A DNA stretch of 64,000 nucleotides from Tubulanus polymorphus (lineage: Eukaryota > Nemertea > Palaeonemertea > Tubulaniformes > Tubulanidae). The position numbers were made by a program, and so were the translations under genes. The DNA lies in contig NC_134027.1 in assembly GCF_964204645.1 (NCBI RefSeq), positions 18,834,485 through 18,898,484 of the forward strand, written 5' to 3'. Below the pieces are notes generated by a model that saw nothing but the letters and a program-made list of their open reading frames with translations, was not told the origin of the DNA and made no database searches. Below are positions 10,287 to 19,723 of the stretch, one piece after another (positions within the stretch are counted from its first letter, which is position 1; each line of letters starts with the position of its first letter).

Positions 10287-11224
10287 GGCCTGAATCTATT
10301 AGGATTGTCGTTGGAACGATTACCGAAATTATTGTTAGAATTATTAAACCGTCTATCCGGCCGATAACTACCGTTCTGCCTAAAACAATTACGTTCGTGA
10401 TGCCCAACTCGATTGCATCTACCACAAACTACAGATCCGGAAGCAGATCTGAAATTTCGTGGCGGCAGGTTATTATCCTGCCTCCGGACCTGTACCTGAA
10501 GTCTCGAGACTTCCCGGCTCAAATTCCTGATTTCATCCCTGAGATCCGAAATTTCATTTCGGTTCTCAGTGGATGATATGATGCCGGCAATTGGAGGCGG
10601 TTTCGCCTGCAGCGCCAACACGGATTCATACAAGCGCGCGTATTGTTCGGCTTCGTCCATAGTTGTTGGTGATCTAGATACGACAAACGCTCTCAAATTG
10701 TCCGCCAAGCCATTGATAAATAGGACCATTAAATCATGATCGTTCTTTTCAAGAGCCGCCGAACGTATTTGGATGTCTTGAAGATAGACGTCCAACGATT
10801 CCCCCGGTAATTGTTTTCTGTTCATTAAACTTTGCTCACGCACCCATTTCATTGATCCAGAATCGAATTTCTTTTTGAATTCCCTTTCAAAGTTGTCAAT
10901 ATCTGATAAGATACTATTCGCCGTTGTCTTAACGGTTGCGTCTTTTGACTTGCTTGCCTCGACCACGGTCCAATACCAAGCCGAAGCAAGTCCATCTAAA
11001 AACAGCCCCACTGCTTTAAGTTTCTTTTCGTTGGTCCAGCCCATGAAAGTAGAATATTGGGTGAACCGCCGCCACCAAATATTAGCGTCTTCGCTTACCG
11101 TACCGGTAAACTGTGGCGGTTGTAGACGAGTCATGCCCATTGGCTTATCGTCAATTTTGGCTGTCATTTCAGCTAGTCTATCTGCCAATGCGCGGTCCAT
11201 TCCAGACCTCGTTTCGACCGGCAT
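10259..11224 (-). CDS. gag: Gag polyprotein with CCHC zinc knuckle
   Basis: 321 residues from ATG 11224 to TAG 10261-10259. The start is the first ATG after the 5' leader; the frame is open a few codons further upstream without an ATG. The N-terminal two thirds has the Gypsy capsid signature (FTGTVSEDANIWWRRF, then a LPGESLDVYLQDI major-homology-like part). A coiled region follows, and a single CCHC knuckle CGRCNRVGHHERNC lies at about residues 267-280. The C-terminus is rich in Asn, Arg, Pro and Gly, as in nucleocapsids. The frameshift heptamer sits in its last codons. Confidence 0.9.
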   Translation of the reverse strand: MPVETRSGMDRALADRLAEMTAKIDDKPMGMTRLQPPQFTGTVSEDANIWWRRFTQYSTFMGWTNEKKLKAVGLFLDGLASAWYWTVVEASKSKDATVKTTANSILSDIDNFEREFKKKFDSGSMKWVREQSLMNRKQLPGESLDVYLQDIQIRSAALEKNDHDLMVLFINGLADNLRAFVVSRSPTTMDEAEQYARLYESVLALQAKPPPIAGIISSTENRNEISDLRDEIRNLSREVSRLQVQVRRQDNNLPPRNFRSASGSVVCGRCNRVGHHERNCFRQNGSYRPDRRFNNSNNNFGNRSNDNPNRFRPGNNPRPGF

Positions 11225-11519
11225 ACACAAATTCAATCAAATAATTTCTAGGTTCTTCAATATTAAGTCAATTAAATGTACGATAGACCGAAGGAGACAG
11301 CAAAATATTCGGTCTATCCACAGAAAATTGTTCTACGCACACGACGAAATCAAAATTAAATAACAAGTATTGTTCAATATTTACCAAAATCCATTTTCCG
11401 TGCGTTTTCTCGAGTTCCTACTTCCTGTGTTGTTCCAGCGAATTATCTTTGTTTCCGTTGGTTTGTTAAATAGCTCGATACCTCACTCAAGTAAAATGCC
11501 CGCCAGGTTCTCCACCATT
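11225..11519 (-). other. Gypsy 5' leader with candidate primer-binding site
   Basis: 295 bases between the 5' LTR and gag. Two bases inside the LTR the - strand reads TGGTGGAGAACCTGGCGGG (11517-11499). It starts with TGG as expected for pairing to a tRNA 3' CCA. I could not match it to a specific tRNA. The rest may carry packaging signals and a splice donor, none recognised. Confidence 0.55.
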
Positions 11520-12137
11520 TGTCACTAACGGGATCTTTGAATTCCACTTGAGTGATAGAATGTTAACAAGCGTCCACGAATAAACGAGTCGCAACACACA
11601 GAGTTCCTGTCTTCAAAATTACTTTTATTTCACGAACTGATCTCAACGATCTAAAAATTCCTAGCGGTCTCCCCCACGGTCCAAAAACCCCAGTATATAT
11701 AGTCAATTCTCCAACCCATCTCATTAGCGAACGACATTGCCAAAGCCCGTTAATTTGTCGTTAGCGCAACAGCGTTGCCCATAAAAATATCATTATTCAA
11801 CCGAAATAATTACAAAAGGACATTATACGTGACAGTTTCCCATAAAAATGTAACATTAACTTTGAATTATGTTCTTCAGCGGCAGTCGTTGCTCGCAAAA
11901 GCAAATACTTACGAGCAACTGACGCGCATTAGTCGTAATTTTCCTAAGGTTCAATCTCAGTACAAAAAGTTATATGAAAGCTGACGCTGGAACAAAGTTC
12001 GAAAGTTTTATCACGAAAGATGGCACTGTTGAATGAGTTGGATAATGAATGCGGAATAGTTTATGATATCGTTAGAAGATGGCAGCACTGCCTATGAATT
12101 GAGACTGCTGTTGAAACTCAACAATACCACTGTCACA
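11520..12137 (-). repeat. Gypsy 5' LTR (618 bp)
   Basis: Promoter-bearing copy for the provirus. TATATATA lies at about 11694-11701 and AATAAA at 11629-11624 on the - strand, both in the order expected for transcription leftwards into gag. It appears identical to the left LTR, so very little time has passed since insertion. Confidence 0.95.
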
Positions 12138-12141
12138 TAGT
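12138..12141. repeat. Target-site duplication TAGT (right)
   Basis: Right copy of the Gypsy duplication. Removing one copy plus the element restores the BEL/Pao RNase H sequence in a plausible frame. Confidence 0.85.
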
Positions 12142-12975
12142 AATGCCCGACGGTGATCTACACTGCAGTTTCGTGATGAGTAAAACCCATGTAGCTACAT
12201 TAAAGATGATGTCAATTGTCCGATTCGAACTTCAAGCTGCTGTCCTCGCTGTTCGTTTGGCTGAAGCTACCAAAAAAGAAGTTACATGTCGAATCGACGA
12301 AACTGTCAACTGGATCGATAGCAAGGTCGTCTTAGGCTACATAATGCATGAGAGCAGGCGTTATCATGTCTTTGTTGCTGTGAGAATATCCGAGATCCAC
12401 GACGCAACTACACCTGATCAATGGCGCAACATACCGGGCTGCGAGAACTCTCTGCAGAAGATTGCTCAAGAGGTGTTTCGGCTGCTAAGTTAACAACGGA
12501 TTGTACTTGGCTGACTGGTCCAAGTTTTCTATGGAACTCCGTCGAATCATGGCCTGAAGACATTCCGACAGAAGAGCTCGTCAGCGTTGATGACCCTGAA
12601 GTAAAGAAGAACGTTTGTCTTATATCCGTTAGACGTGCTGTACTGCCAGATCCATCCAAGAAGTCGTCCTGGGTCGAGTATATACGAATTACAGCATGGA
12701 TGCTTCGCTTTATCAACAACTTCGTTTCTACACACCGAAAGGTTAAGTTGGAAGTTTGTCGTGATGGTCCGTTATCTGCTAGAGAATTCAACGAGGCTGA
12801 ATTGTTGATTTTAAGTACCCGGTACTGATAAGCGACAGAAGTTCCCTATGGAGTATGCTGCCTTGAAGTCTGCAAAAAACTACCGTCGTCAAGCAAGCTG
12901 CTGCAACTAGGTAGATCCGGAATCAGATGCATCAGGTGTGATGAGAGCTCGTGGCAGGCTGATGAACGCAAATAT
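12142..12975 (+). pseudogene. BEL/Pao pol, right half (RNase H to start of integrase)
   Basis: Continuation of the pol fragment cut at 1219. It reads SFVMSKTHVATLK and FELQAAVLAVRLAEA, then the RNase H WIDSKVVLGYI part. Near 12440 the frame shifts, then continues through ELSAEDCSRGVSAAKL to about 12830. Another frame change leads to a GVMRARGRLMNA string (about 12938-12975), which marks the region just before BEL integrase. There the sequence changes abruptly to Penelope-like coding sequence. Several frameshifts make it dead. The integrase is missing. Confidence 0.75.
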
Positions 12976-13461
12976 ACTGCGTGCACTACGGATCTGCGAT
13001 GATACCTTCCTTTCGGCTGAATTTGACCATATATCTAACTCTCTTAAAAGTTGGCTTACCCAGATCACATTTTGAAAATTGTTATTTCTAAGGCTAAACG
13101 TACTTTCTTTAATTCTAAATCTCCAGAAAATTTAAAAAAAAACACATTAGAGTTCATTGTAGTTCCGTATGTACCTGTTTTGGTAAAGTTTCGTCTCTCT
13201 CTCCCTTTATTGGATAATTAAATCATTTTCACGTATGAAAACAAAATTAGTAAGACTTTGGTTAAATACCATCAATCTTAACCTTTGGACAAAGAGTTTA
13301 CAAAATTCCTTGTTTTGGCTGTGATAAAATTTACTTTGGAGAAACTGGTCGTGAATTAAAGACTCGAATTTCGGAAAATAAAAAGGATATATATAATAAA
13401 TCATAAACCGGCTAGTGGCGTAGCCAATCACGTTTGGAACACTGGTCATCGTTTTTATCAT
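12976..13461 (+). pseudogene. Penelope-like retroelement, linker and GIY-YIG endonuclease (left part)
   Basis: Reads LRALRICDDTFLSAEFDHIS, then a YPDHILKIVISKAKRTFF string, then FIVVPYVPVL, all typical of the region after RT in Penelope-like elements. From about 13283 the GIY-YIG endonuclease begins (VYKIPCFGCDKIYFGETGRELKTRI). There are stop codons and a frame change near 13400-13420, so it is a remnant. After the NHVWNTGHRFYH string it stops at 13461, where a Helentron-like element is inserted. It resumes at 16958. No Penelope RT core is present. Confidence 0.7.
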
Positions 13462-13481
13462 CTCGGGCGAAGCCCGAGATG
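13459..13481. repeat. Perfect hairpin at the left end of the Helentron-like element
   Basis: CATCTCGGGC and GCCCGAGATG are perfect 10-bp complements around a GAA loop. The outer two bases belong to the flank. Confidence 0.8.
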
Positions 13482-14246
13482 TTGTAACGGGTCCAAAAAT
13501 CGAATTTTTGCTAACAAATGAGGTTATAACTTTGACACGAAGTCATGCAATCTACTACGTTTATGTTCAACATGTACCTTGATCATGCGGCTAAAATCTG
13601 TGAGAAATGGAATTTTGAATTTCGCGTTCATTTTAGAGCAATCGACGAATTTGTGGCGATTTTTTAAAAAATTCGAAGGAGCATTTTGTTTCATAAAACA
13701 TCTAGAAGGCCGTTGTACATCGTTAAATTAATGTAAAATAAATGCTCCCTGCAGTTAGCTGATCTCCCGCAATCGATCAACGTAAGGCCATATTCGATAA
13801 TACGACGCAGACAAACCGGTCTATTAATCTGCTCGAATATTGGTGTGCCATTTCATAGGATTTACTTTCTCATTTCCCAGTCATTGGACAGTCTTATTAT
13901 ATGTTTATTTTAAATTTCATAGTCTTCGTATTGTTTCCGTCTCCCTATTGTATTATGAAAAAAACGGAGATTCAATCGATCCGCTACATCGTCGTGGCGC
14001 GCACAATCGAATTGGCCCAGACCCGGTGCCGCGCTGATTGACATCAGACTGTTAGATTTTCTTTCGATTTAGCGTTTATTTTACGCAGTAAGTAATTATT
14101 TATATCGTAGAGTGCTGATGATATAGTTTACAGGATGAAGAAGTTAAGGTACACTGTCATATAGACCGTAAAACTATCATGAATTGTGCGTTTACTCGCG
14201 CGATGTGTTTCAATTCAATTTATCCAATCAATCGCCGTGGCGTGTG

Positions 14247-15112
14247 TATCACCAGGCAGTCGCCGATGGGCTTGGGATACAGTTGCTGGGGTTTTTGATA
14301 GTGTATTTGTGTTTTCATTCGTTATTCTGCAATAAATCCGAGAAAAAACGTCTTGGTACTGATACGTTTAGAAAGATAATGGCCGCTGGATCCACACACG
14401 GCGACCTCACAAAATACTGAACAAACTTCGTTTTTCAATCTAAAATCAAAACTTTTATTTTATATGACACTTACTAGTGATATGACAGTTATATATCCTA
14501 TTATTCCATCCGACTGTGAGACACTATCAATTTGTGAAACGTCTTTAGTAATATAAAAGAAAAGGTAGTTGACGAAGCGTGAGCGTATAGGAAAAACTTT
14601 ACAGGCGTTGAGACGGCAACACTAGGTCACACGGGCACCTGCTACAAGTATTCCCCTTCTATATTCAAATAAAGCGGGATTTCGTTATGACGTCACTCAG
14701 CGGTTGAACGACGTTCGGTGACTAGTTAGTTGCCGTCTCAACGCCTGTAAAGTTTTTCCTATACGCTCACGCTTCGTCAACTACCTTTTCTTTTATATTA
14801 CTAAAGACGTTTCACAAATTGATAGTGTCTCACAGTCGGATGGAATAATAGGATATATAACTGTCATATCACTAGTAAGTGTCATATAAAATAAAAGTTT
14901 TAATTTTAGATTGAAAAACGAAGTTGGTTAGTGTTTTGTGAGGTCGCCGTGTGTGTGTGGAGCCAGCGGCCATTATCTTTTTAAACGTATCAGTACCACC
15001 AAGACATTTCTTCTCGGATTTATTGCAAAATAACCACTCAAAACACAGATACACTATCAAAAACCCCAGCAACTGTATCCCAAGCCCATCGGCGAGTGCC
15101 TGTGGTGTACTG
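14247..15112. repeat. Large inverted repeat (fold-back), arms about 385 bp
   Basis: The left arm (about 14247-14638) and the reverse complement of the right arm (about 14717-15112) match closely over most of their length, with small indels. For example GTTGAGACGGCAAC (left, inner end) faces GTTGCCGTCTCAAC (right). The central spacer is about 78 bases. Short ORFs at 14184-14420 and 14872-15072 are mirror images of one another and are not genes. It lies wholly inside the Helentron-like element. It may be a fold-back transposon or an inverted duplication. Confidence 0.85.
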
Positions 15113-16054
15113 TTAATTTACAGGGCTTTCAAAATACTCGTTCAAAATAAGCCGTCGGTCATCGCATCCGACTGTTAGTAAGAATCCTGCGACGGCTATG
15201 AAATATCTCGTCTGATATCAACGATAGTATGAAAGCTGTGATCAGTGGATATATTTAAATGTAGGCCTACTGCAGTCAGTGTGCATCGCATGAAAATTTG
15301 CCTCAGACGCTTGGCCTACTAGTAGTTTAAGTTTCCAGGAAATGGGCTCCCTTCATATAACAACTGCCAATCATACTAGCGACTGCCTGTGTTTAAGGAG
15401 TAGTGTCTATTCGATGAATTGTCTCATTTTGAGCACAGATGCAGAAGGTGAAAACTTTGTTCGGTGAACTCACAGAGACAATTAGTTTTTGGGTAGCCTA
15501 ATAGCATCAATGTGCTCTTAAGCTGGCTGCTTAACCAATCAACAGTTACTAATTGCCATCACTGCAGTCAATTACACTAGCAAATCAATTAATTTGATAT
15601 TTTTAAAAATCAAAATATGCAATTTCATGTAACCTCAACATAACTAATTATGAGATAGCTAAATATTGCTGTGAAAAAAGCACTGTGTCAGTGGTCGGGG
15701 AAAAGATTTTGCAACTGCTATTTCTTTGTCTGCAACTGGTATCTTTAAATCAAACTGGTGTGGTGGGTTTATAAAAAAAAAATCAAACGAATTTTACCAA
15801 CCGAATAAATAATGGCCGATCCCTATTTTAATATCAAAAGAACGGAAAACAGTGATAGGGTTTGGGGTTGACAATCGTTTTGTTATCCGATTTTAACCAG
15901 TGCACAATAAAATCTTTAATAGGCTGCGTAATCGGCATTCACTATAGGTTTCACTTGTCTTTGTATTTTTTCAATTGTGACCAGGTTAAGCGTCCCTTGT
16001 CTGTTTTATGCGTCGACGATTCATATTGCTTTCCATTTCCAATTTACTGTGGAC
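15113..16054. other. Non-coding interior of the Helentron-like element
   Basis: No supported gene on either strand. A 94-codon frame at 15862-16146 overlaps the tandem array and shows no family features. TAGGCCTA-type motifs occur at about 15262 and 15318. Confidence 0.5.
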
Positions 16055-16545
16055 CTCTTTCCACATGGCCGACTTATGACTTACTTTTGACACAGGAACT
16101 CTCCGTGTACACGAAAAATCAAACACCGTTTGACATGATTTCATGAAATTGTTATGGTATGTGCATGTATGGTAGTATGGTGGGGAACTCTTTTAGGGAA
16201 TCTAATATTCAAGATGGCCGAATTATGACCTACTTTTGACACGTGTACGTGATAACTAAAAAATCGTTTGAGAAAATTTCATGAAATTTATATTAGATGT
16301 GTATGATAGTATGATGTAAGGCCTTATTGTTTTGGGGACTTCTCCGATTCAAGATGGCCGACACCATCTACTTTTGACACAGGAACTTTCCGTATACACG
16401 ATAACTCGAAAACCGTTTGGGATATATCAATGACATTTTTATGGTAGGCCTATGTGTATGATAATATGAAAAGGAACTGTCTTGTTCTCGGAACTTCTCC
16501 AATTCAAGATGGCTGACTTATGACCTACTTTCTGTTCAAAATGGC
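16055..16545. repeat. Degenerate tandem array, about 150-bp unit
   Basis: Copies begin near 16057, 16211, 16349 and 16501 with a shared core (AAGATGGCCGACTTATGACC, CTACTTTTGACAC), then a GTACACGATAAC-like stretch and an ATGAAATT stretch. Three full copies and one partial. Non-autonomous Helentrons often carry internal tandem repeats, which fits the position. Confidence 0.75.
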
Positions 16546-16957
16546 ATTTTTTGAACTTATTATTGTTACGCTGTCTTCTGTACTTATTGTAGATGGTTCA
16601 TCTGTTTCTTCACTACCTTGGGATTTTGTGATTAAAGCTGCGTGTATGAGCGTGCATTTTGACACAACTATGTTTATTTTCTACTTGGGTCAATAGCACA
16701 GAAATCAGAAAGTTGTGTGCGTGAACCGGGCATAGCAAACTCTGGTGCGTGGCGAATGTCTTTTACTGCCATATTGCCAATAGTGATGTGTACGCAACTA
16801 CGTATTTACACTGTTCCTTTATCAACTGTTCATTAGCCCCACAATTCATTCCACATCCCAATGGTCCCACATCTGATTAGTTCAACGTCTAAATGGTCCC
16901 TCAATTTTTTCATTTTACTTATTGCGCCCGAGATATAAAGATCCGTGGATCTCTTGT

Positions 16958-17135
16958 TATTTTGATAAAGCCGAAATTATTTATACTTCCAGCAATCGCA
17001 CTAAACGCCACATAGCTGAGTCAGCCTTAATTATTCGTCACTCAGATATTAGTACCAATTTAAATAATGGCTTTTCTCCGCACAATTCTCTTCTTTCTAA
17101 GTATATTACTTCATGCCTTGCCAAACACTAATTAT
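16958..17135 (+). pseudogene. Penelope-like retroelement, C-terminal end (right part)
   Basis: Continues the GIY-YIG protein cut at 13461: FDKAEIIYTSSNRTKRHIAE, then LNNGFSPHNSLLSKYI and a stop after CLAKH at 17129-17131. The pattern after the endonuclease (acidic residue, SSNRTKR, aliphatic helix, LNNG) is that of Penelope-like C-termini. The whole fragment joins in frame with the left part across the insertion. Confidence 0.65.
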
Positions 17136-17209
17136 TTACTCACTCGCCAATTTACTCAATTAACCTGTTGTCCCCTGTATATATACCCCTGTTTTAAGTC
17201 TATGATCTT

Positions 17210-17271
17210 TATCTTATGAAACATATTCAATTACTGAATTTATCTTATGAAACATATTCAATTACTGAACT
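17210..17271 (+). repeat. 31-bp direct duplication
   Basis: A unit running from TTATCTTATGAAACATATTC to TACTGAA occurs twice in a row at the edge of the AT-rich unit. The tip corresponds to the ACATATTTAATTACTGAAC part of the 44.9-kb copy. Confidence 0.7.
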
Positions 17272-17289
17272 CAGATAACGGTGACTTAA

Positions 17290-17690
17290 GATAATGGTGC
17301 CAAAAATCCTAAAATATTTTATACAGTTTTAGGTAGTTTAGAATGGGATGAAAAAATAATAAATATTCTTGAAACTCCTTTTAATGAAAGAAATGATTAT
17401 TTAATACTTTCTAACGGTTACAATGATGTGATAGACTTAAGAATTGAAAAACGACAATTTTATTATTTCAAGCTTGATTATAAACAAATTATTTATAATA
17501 AAAATTCATCAAATATTGGTATTCAATGTAATTTAGATAATGAATTTTAAAAAATGTGATCCTAATGAAAAAATATATTGTTATTGCGGAGGTAAAGACT
17601 TAAATCACATTAGACTTAGATCACATAAATCAAAGCATTATCAAACAACTAAACATATCAATAATGGAAAGAATGATAATTCTATATTGA
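17290..17690 (+). pseudogene. AT-rich tiny-ORF element, unit A, ORF-a remnant (zinc-finger tail)
   Basis: Homologous to the ORF at 44821-45417: shared strings NPK, INIL-TPFNER, YND, LRIEKRQ and SSNIGIQC. It runs open to a stop at about 17548. A frame change then gives DPNEKIYCYCGGK followed by RSHKSKHYQTTKH, a C-x-C ... H-x3-H type zinc finger. A short insertion splits the finger relative to the other copy. Function unknown. Small CxCGGK...H...H proteins are common in Polinton-like and giant-virus relatives (my recollection, not searched). Confidence 0.5.
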
Positions 17691-17937
17691 AATAAGATTA
17701 AGCTGTATGTTTCAAATATATAATAGTTTAATATTTTGAAATTAGTTAATGAATAACTGCTAAATTGTTGAAATGATAAATCGTTAGACTGTGGAAATGT
17801 TAAATTGTTAGACTGTAAGTTTAATTGTTATCTGATTTAATCATTTAAAAGTTTAATGTTTTAAAAATGATTATAAAATATCAAATTAAAAACTTTTAAA
17901 TATTTATTAATCTTTAATTTTTTTTTTCTTAAATAAA

Positions 17938-18123
17938 TGGATGGTTTCATTCCAACCGGAAGTTATTTAATTGCTGGAGGATTATATTGCTGCGCTATAC
18001 TTTTATTATGAGAATATTAGTAAAGATCTGATTAATGAAAATATGAAATTGAGTAAGAAATTAAAGATGTTGAATGGAAACGGGCATAAAAAATATAATC
18101 AAAAAGTTATTGAAACAGATTAA
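17938..18123 (+). pseudogene. AT-rich unit A, ORF-b remnant (membrane/coil small protein)
   Basis: Homologous to the intact 73-codon ORF at 45584-45805. Starts ATGGATGGTTTCATTCC, keeps the AGGL membrane part and the YYENIS, LINENMKLSKKLK tail, but needs frame changes near 17985-18005. It is preceded by the same AAATAAATGGA start context as the other copies. Confidence 0.5.
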
Positions 18124-18157
18124 CTAATGAATTAATTAAATGAATTTTTTCAATTAA

Positions 18158-18337
18158 ATGAGTGAAAGTAAGGTATTAGAAATATTACATTTTATATATA
18201 AAAATCAAGAAAATATTAAGTCAATTATTATGATGTCAGGATTATTATCTGTTTCAATTTACTCATTAAAACAGTTATTAGAATTTTATGATACTTGTAA
18301 TATTAAATATATAGCATTAAAGAATAATATAAATTAA
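18158..18337 (+). CDS. AT-rich unit A, ORF-c, 59-residue possible membrane protein
   Basis: ATG 18158 to TAA 18335-18337. Begins MSESKVLEILHF and has a central hydrophobic stretch (IIMMSGLLSVSIYSL, about residues 23-38) that could span a membrane. Strongly AT-rich codon use like its neighbours. The start is in a TTAAATGAG context. No homologue recognised. Immediately downstream, in another frame, lies ORF-d, so the two may be one gene split by a frameshift. Confidence 0.35.
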   Translation: MSESKVLEILHFIYKNQENIKSIIMMSGLLSVSIYSLKQLLEFYDTCNIKYIALKNNIN

Positions 18338-18344
18338 AATATAA

Positions 18345-18488
18345 TCAGATAGATTAAATAATATTAAGTGTTGTGAAATATGCAATAATAAGTATAAAAA
18401 TGATAAGAGATTAAAAAATGATAGAAATATTCACGACCTAAATGATAAATTATATGATACAAGAAATAGACTGTTAAAGGAGTACTAG
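18345..18488 (+). pseudogene. AT-rich unit A, ORF-d remnant (Cys pair and coil)
   Basis: Open 47-codon frame without an ATG. Reads CCEICNNKYKNDKRLK, then a charged helical stretch to a stop at 18486-18488. The CxxC-type pair followed by a coil looks like the C-terminus of a small protein, perhaps of ORF-c after a frameshift. Confidence 0.3.
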
Positions 18489-18659
18489 AAGTTGCTAATC
18501 AACTTATCATAAAACTTATCATATAACAAATCATAATTCATAACATAAAACCACCTTAATAAAGTTGCGCGATATATCAGATTAAAAAGACTCACGGTTA
18601 ATGAGTAATTAATGGTTTTATCATAGTTGTTATTTTGAAAATACCGCACTTGTCAATGA

Positions 18660-18780
18660 CTTGTCATGTGACCTAATGACGTAGTAGGTTGATTGTTCGC
18701 GCAGCGGAGAACCCGGAAGAAACTATATACTACACGTAGACAGCTGTCAAAACTCATGAATAAAACTACGATATAGCTCA
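18660..18780 (+). promoter_or_regulatory. Candidate promoter of the THAP-type locus
   Basis: A less AT-rich island directly upstream of the THAP start. It contains TGACGTAG (CRE-like) at about 18677 and CCCGGAAG (ETS-like) at about 18712. Both are common in short metazoan promoters. No TATA box is obvious. Confidence 0.3.
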
Positions 18781-18786
18781 TTTATC

Positions 18787-19541
18787 ATGGTAAAAAGTGT
18801 GTGGAATACGGTTGCTCTCACTCACATCGATATCATTACACAATTTTCCAAACCCTACTACGAAAAAAATTCGGTATAACGAATGGAAATGCCAGATAAA
18901 AACGTACACGGCAAGATTGGGTTAGTCCATCACTCCCGTATGGATCGAGTGCTTGAAAGTCGTGATTGTTTTTCGGTTTAAAACTGGGTAGCAGTTTCCA
19001 TCGGCTACAAACAAAAAATCTCTGAAAGGTGATGCCATCCCAACAATTTTCAAGCGCAAAACTGACTCACTCCGTCCCCATCAACCTCGAAAAGATAAGC
19101 CTCACAAACTTGCACGTAGAAGGGTAAATAACATTTTAACTTTCTCTTAAAACAGATTATGAAATCAAATGTTGATTAACTCAGGCTACAAAATGATAGT
19201 GTTGACTGAATTGTTAAACCAGGGTGCCATGACTTGATTCTAGGCCTACTCATTTCTGCAGTAAATTTGAGAAGTGATAGATATTGAATTCAGAGGTAGC
19301 CTGAAAGTTTTGAAGTGAAATGCGTTGAATTTTAATGACAGTGACCATAAATATTTCGTTTCGTTCATTTCAGTTGATTACCTCACTTACTCACCCACCA
19401 GCAAAGAGGCCTACCCCAACGTCACCACCCGTAGAATCCGATGTTGAATATCCCACAAATAACATGGATGAGAATGAGACTTCTTCAAATTCAATCGGCA
19501 CTCAAAGCCAATTTCAAGGAAAGGAAACCACAAACTTATAA
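18787..19541 (+). pseudogene. THAP-domain protein locus, two exons, frame damaged
   Basis: Exon 1 (18787-19123) starts ATGGTAAAAAG. After a one-base frame change it reads KCVEYGCSHSHRYH, the opening C-x4-C of a THAP finger. Its end reads KSLKGDAIPTIFKRK, the THAP C-terminal motif with the diagnostic aliphatic-P-T-I/L-F. Stop codons and frame changes occur between these. The donor is AGG/GTAAAT (19124). The acceptor TTTCATTTCAG ends at 19373. Exon 2 (19374-19541) continues in frame with a Pro/Thr/Ser-rich tail, and a stop is at 19539. THAP fingers bind DNA and occur in host factors and in P-element-type transposases. Read as a decayed or mis-sequenced copy. Confidence 0.55.
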
Positions 19542-19723
19542 ACGAAGGTAATCAGCCTAATTGGAATTTTTGCTCTGTCAAACTCTTTGTACAATCTGTA
19601 ATTATGTATCCTTACAGGTATTTCAGTAAAACCAAAAACGAGAGAGGTGTCGACACAGTATCCACCAGTTCCTCGATGAAAATCTACGGATACGAATTTT
19701 GATAGTGAAACTAACACTTAAAA
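19542..19723. other. No gene seen
   Basis: Short spacer after the THAP exon 2. A further donor-like GAAGGTAATC follows the stop at 19546. The antisense 67-codon frame shows no features. Confidence 0.5.

Larger units (their letters stand above)
1220..12137 (-). mobile_element. Complete Ty3/Gypsy retrotransposon (provirus-like) with gag, pol, env
   Basis: 10,918-bp element on the - strand: 5' LTR 11520-12137, gag, pol by -1 frameshift, env, 3' LTR 1220-1837. Both LTRs start TG and end CA on the + strand. The flanks carry the same 4-bp duplication TAGT (1216-1219 and 12138-12141). The LTRs appear identical on a line-by-line reading, the three genes are open, and no internal insertion was found, so the insertion is young and could be competent. 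It lies in a dead BEL/Pao pol. Chromodomain, GPY module and an F-type envelope-like gene occur together. The family name is not assigned. Confidence 0.95.
13462..16957. mobile_element. Helentron-like (HLE2-type) non-autonomous insertion
   Basis: About 3.5 kb. It splits the Penelope-like frame so that the host codons either side rejoin in frame between two T residues (CAT, TAT). The left end begins CTCGGGC and the right end contains its inverted copy GCCCGAGAT (16926-16934) not at the tip but inside it. The tip is followed by a hairpin (AGATCC/GGATCT, 16939-16952) and ends CTTGT. An asymmetric terminal inverted repeat, a 3' hairpin and T-T insertion without duplication are the marks of Helentrons and their non-autonomous HINE derivatives. 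No Rep/helicase ORF is present. A fold-back and a tandem array lie inside. Confidence 0.65.

Noticed and set aside
13459-13481. Rho-independent terminator-like hairpin
   Set aside because: The setting is eukaryotic and the hairpin coincides with the end of a Helentron-like insertion. A bacterial terminator makes no sense here.
13459-13700. Hammerhead ribozyme of a Penelope-like element
   Set aside because: The CTGATGA and GAAA core strings were looked for around the hairpin and not found.
14872-15178. ORFs in the fold-back arms
   Set aside because: They mirror each other across the inverted repeat and have no protein family features.
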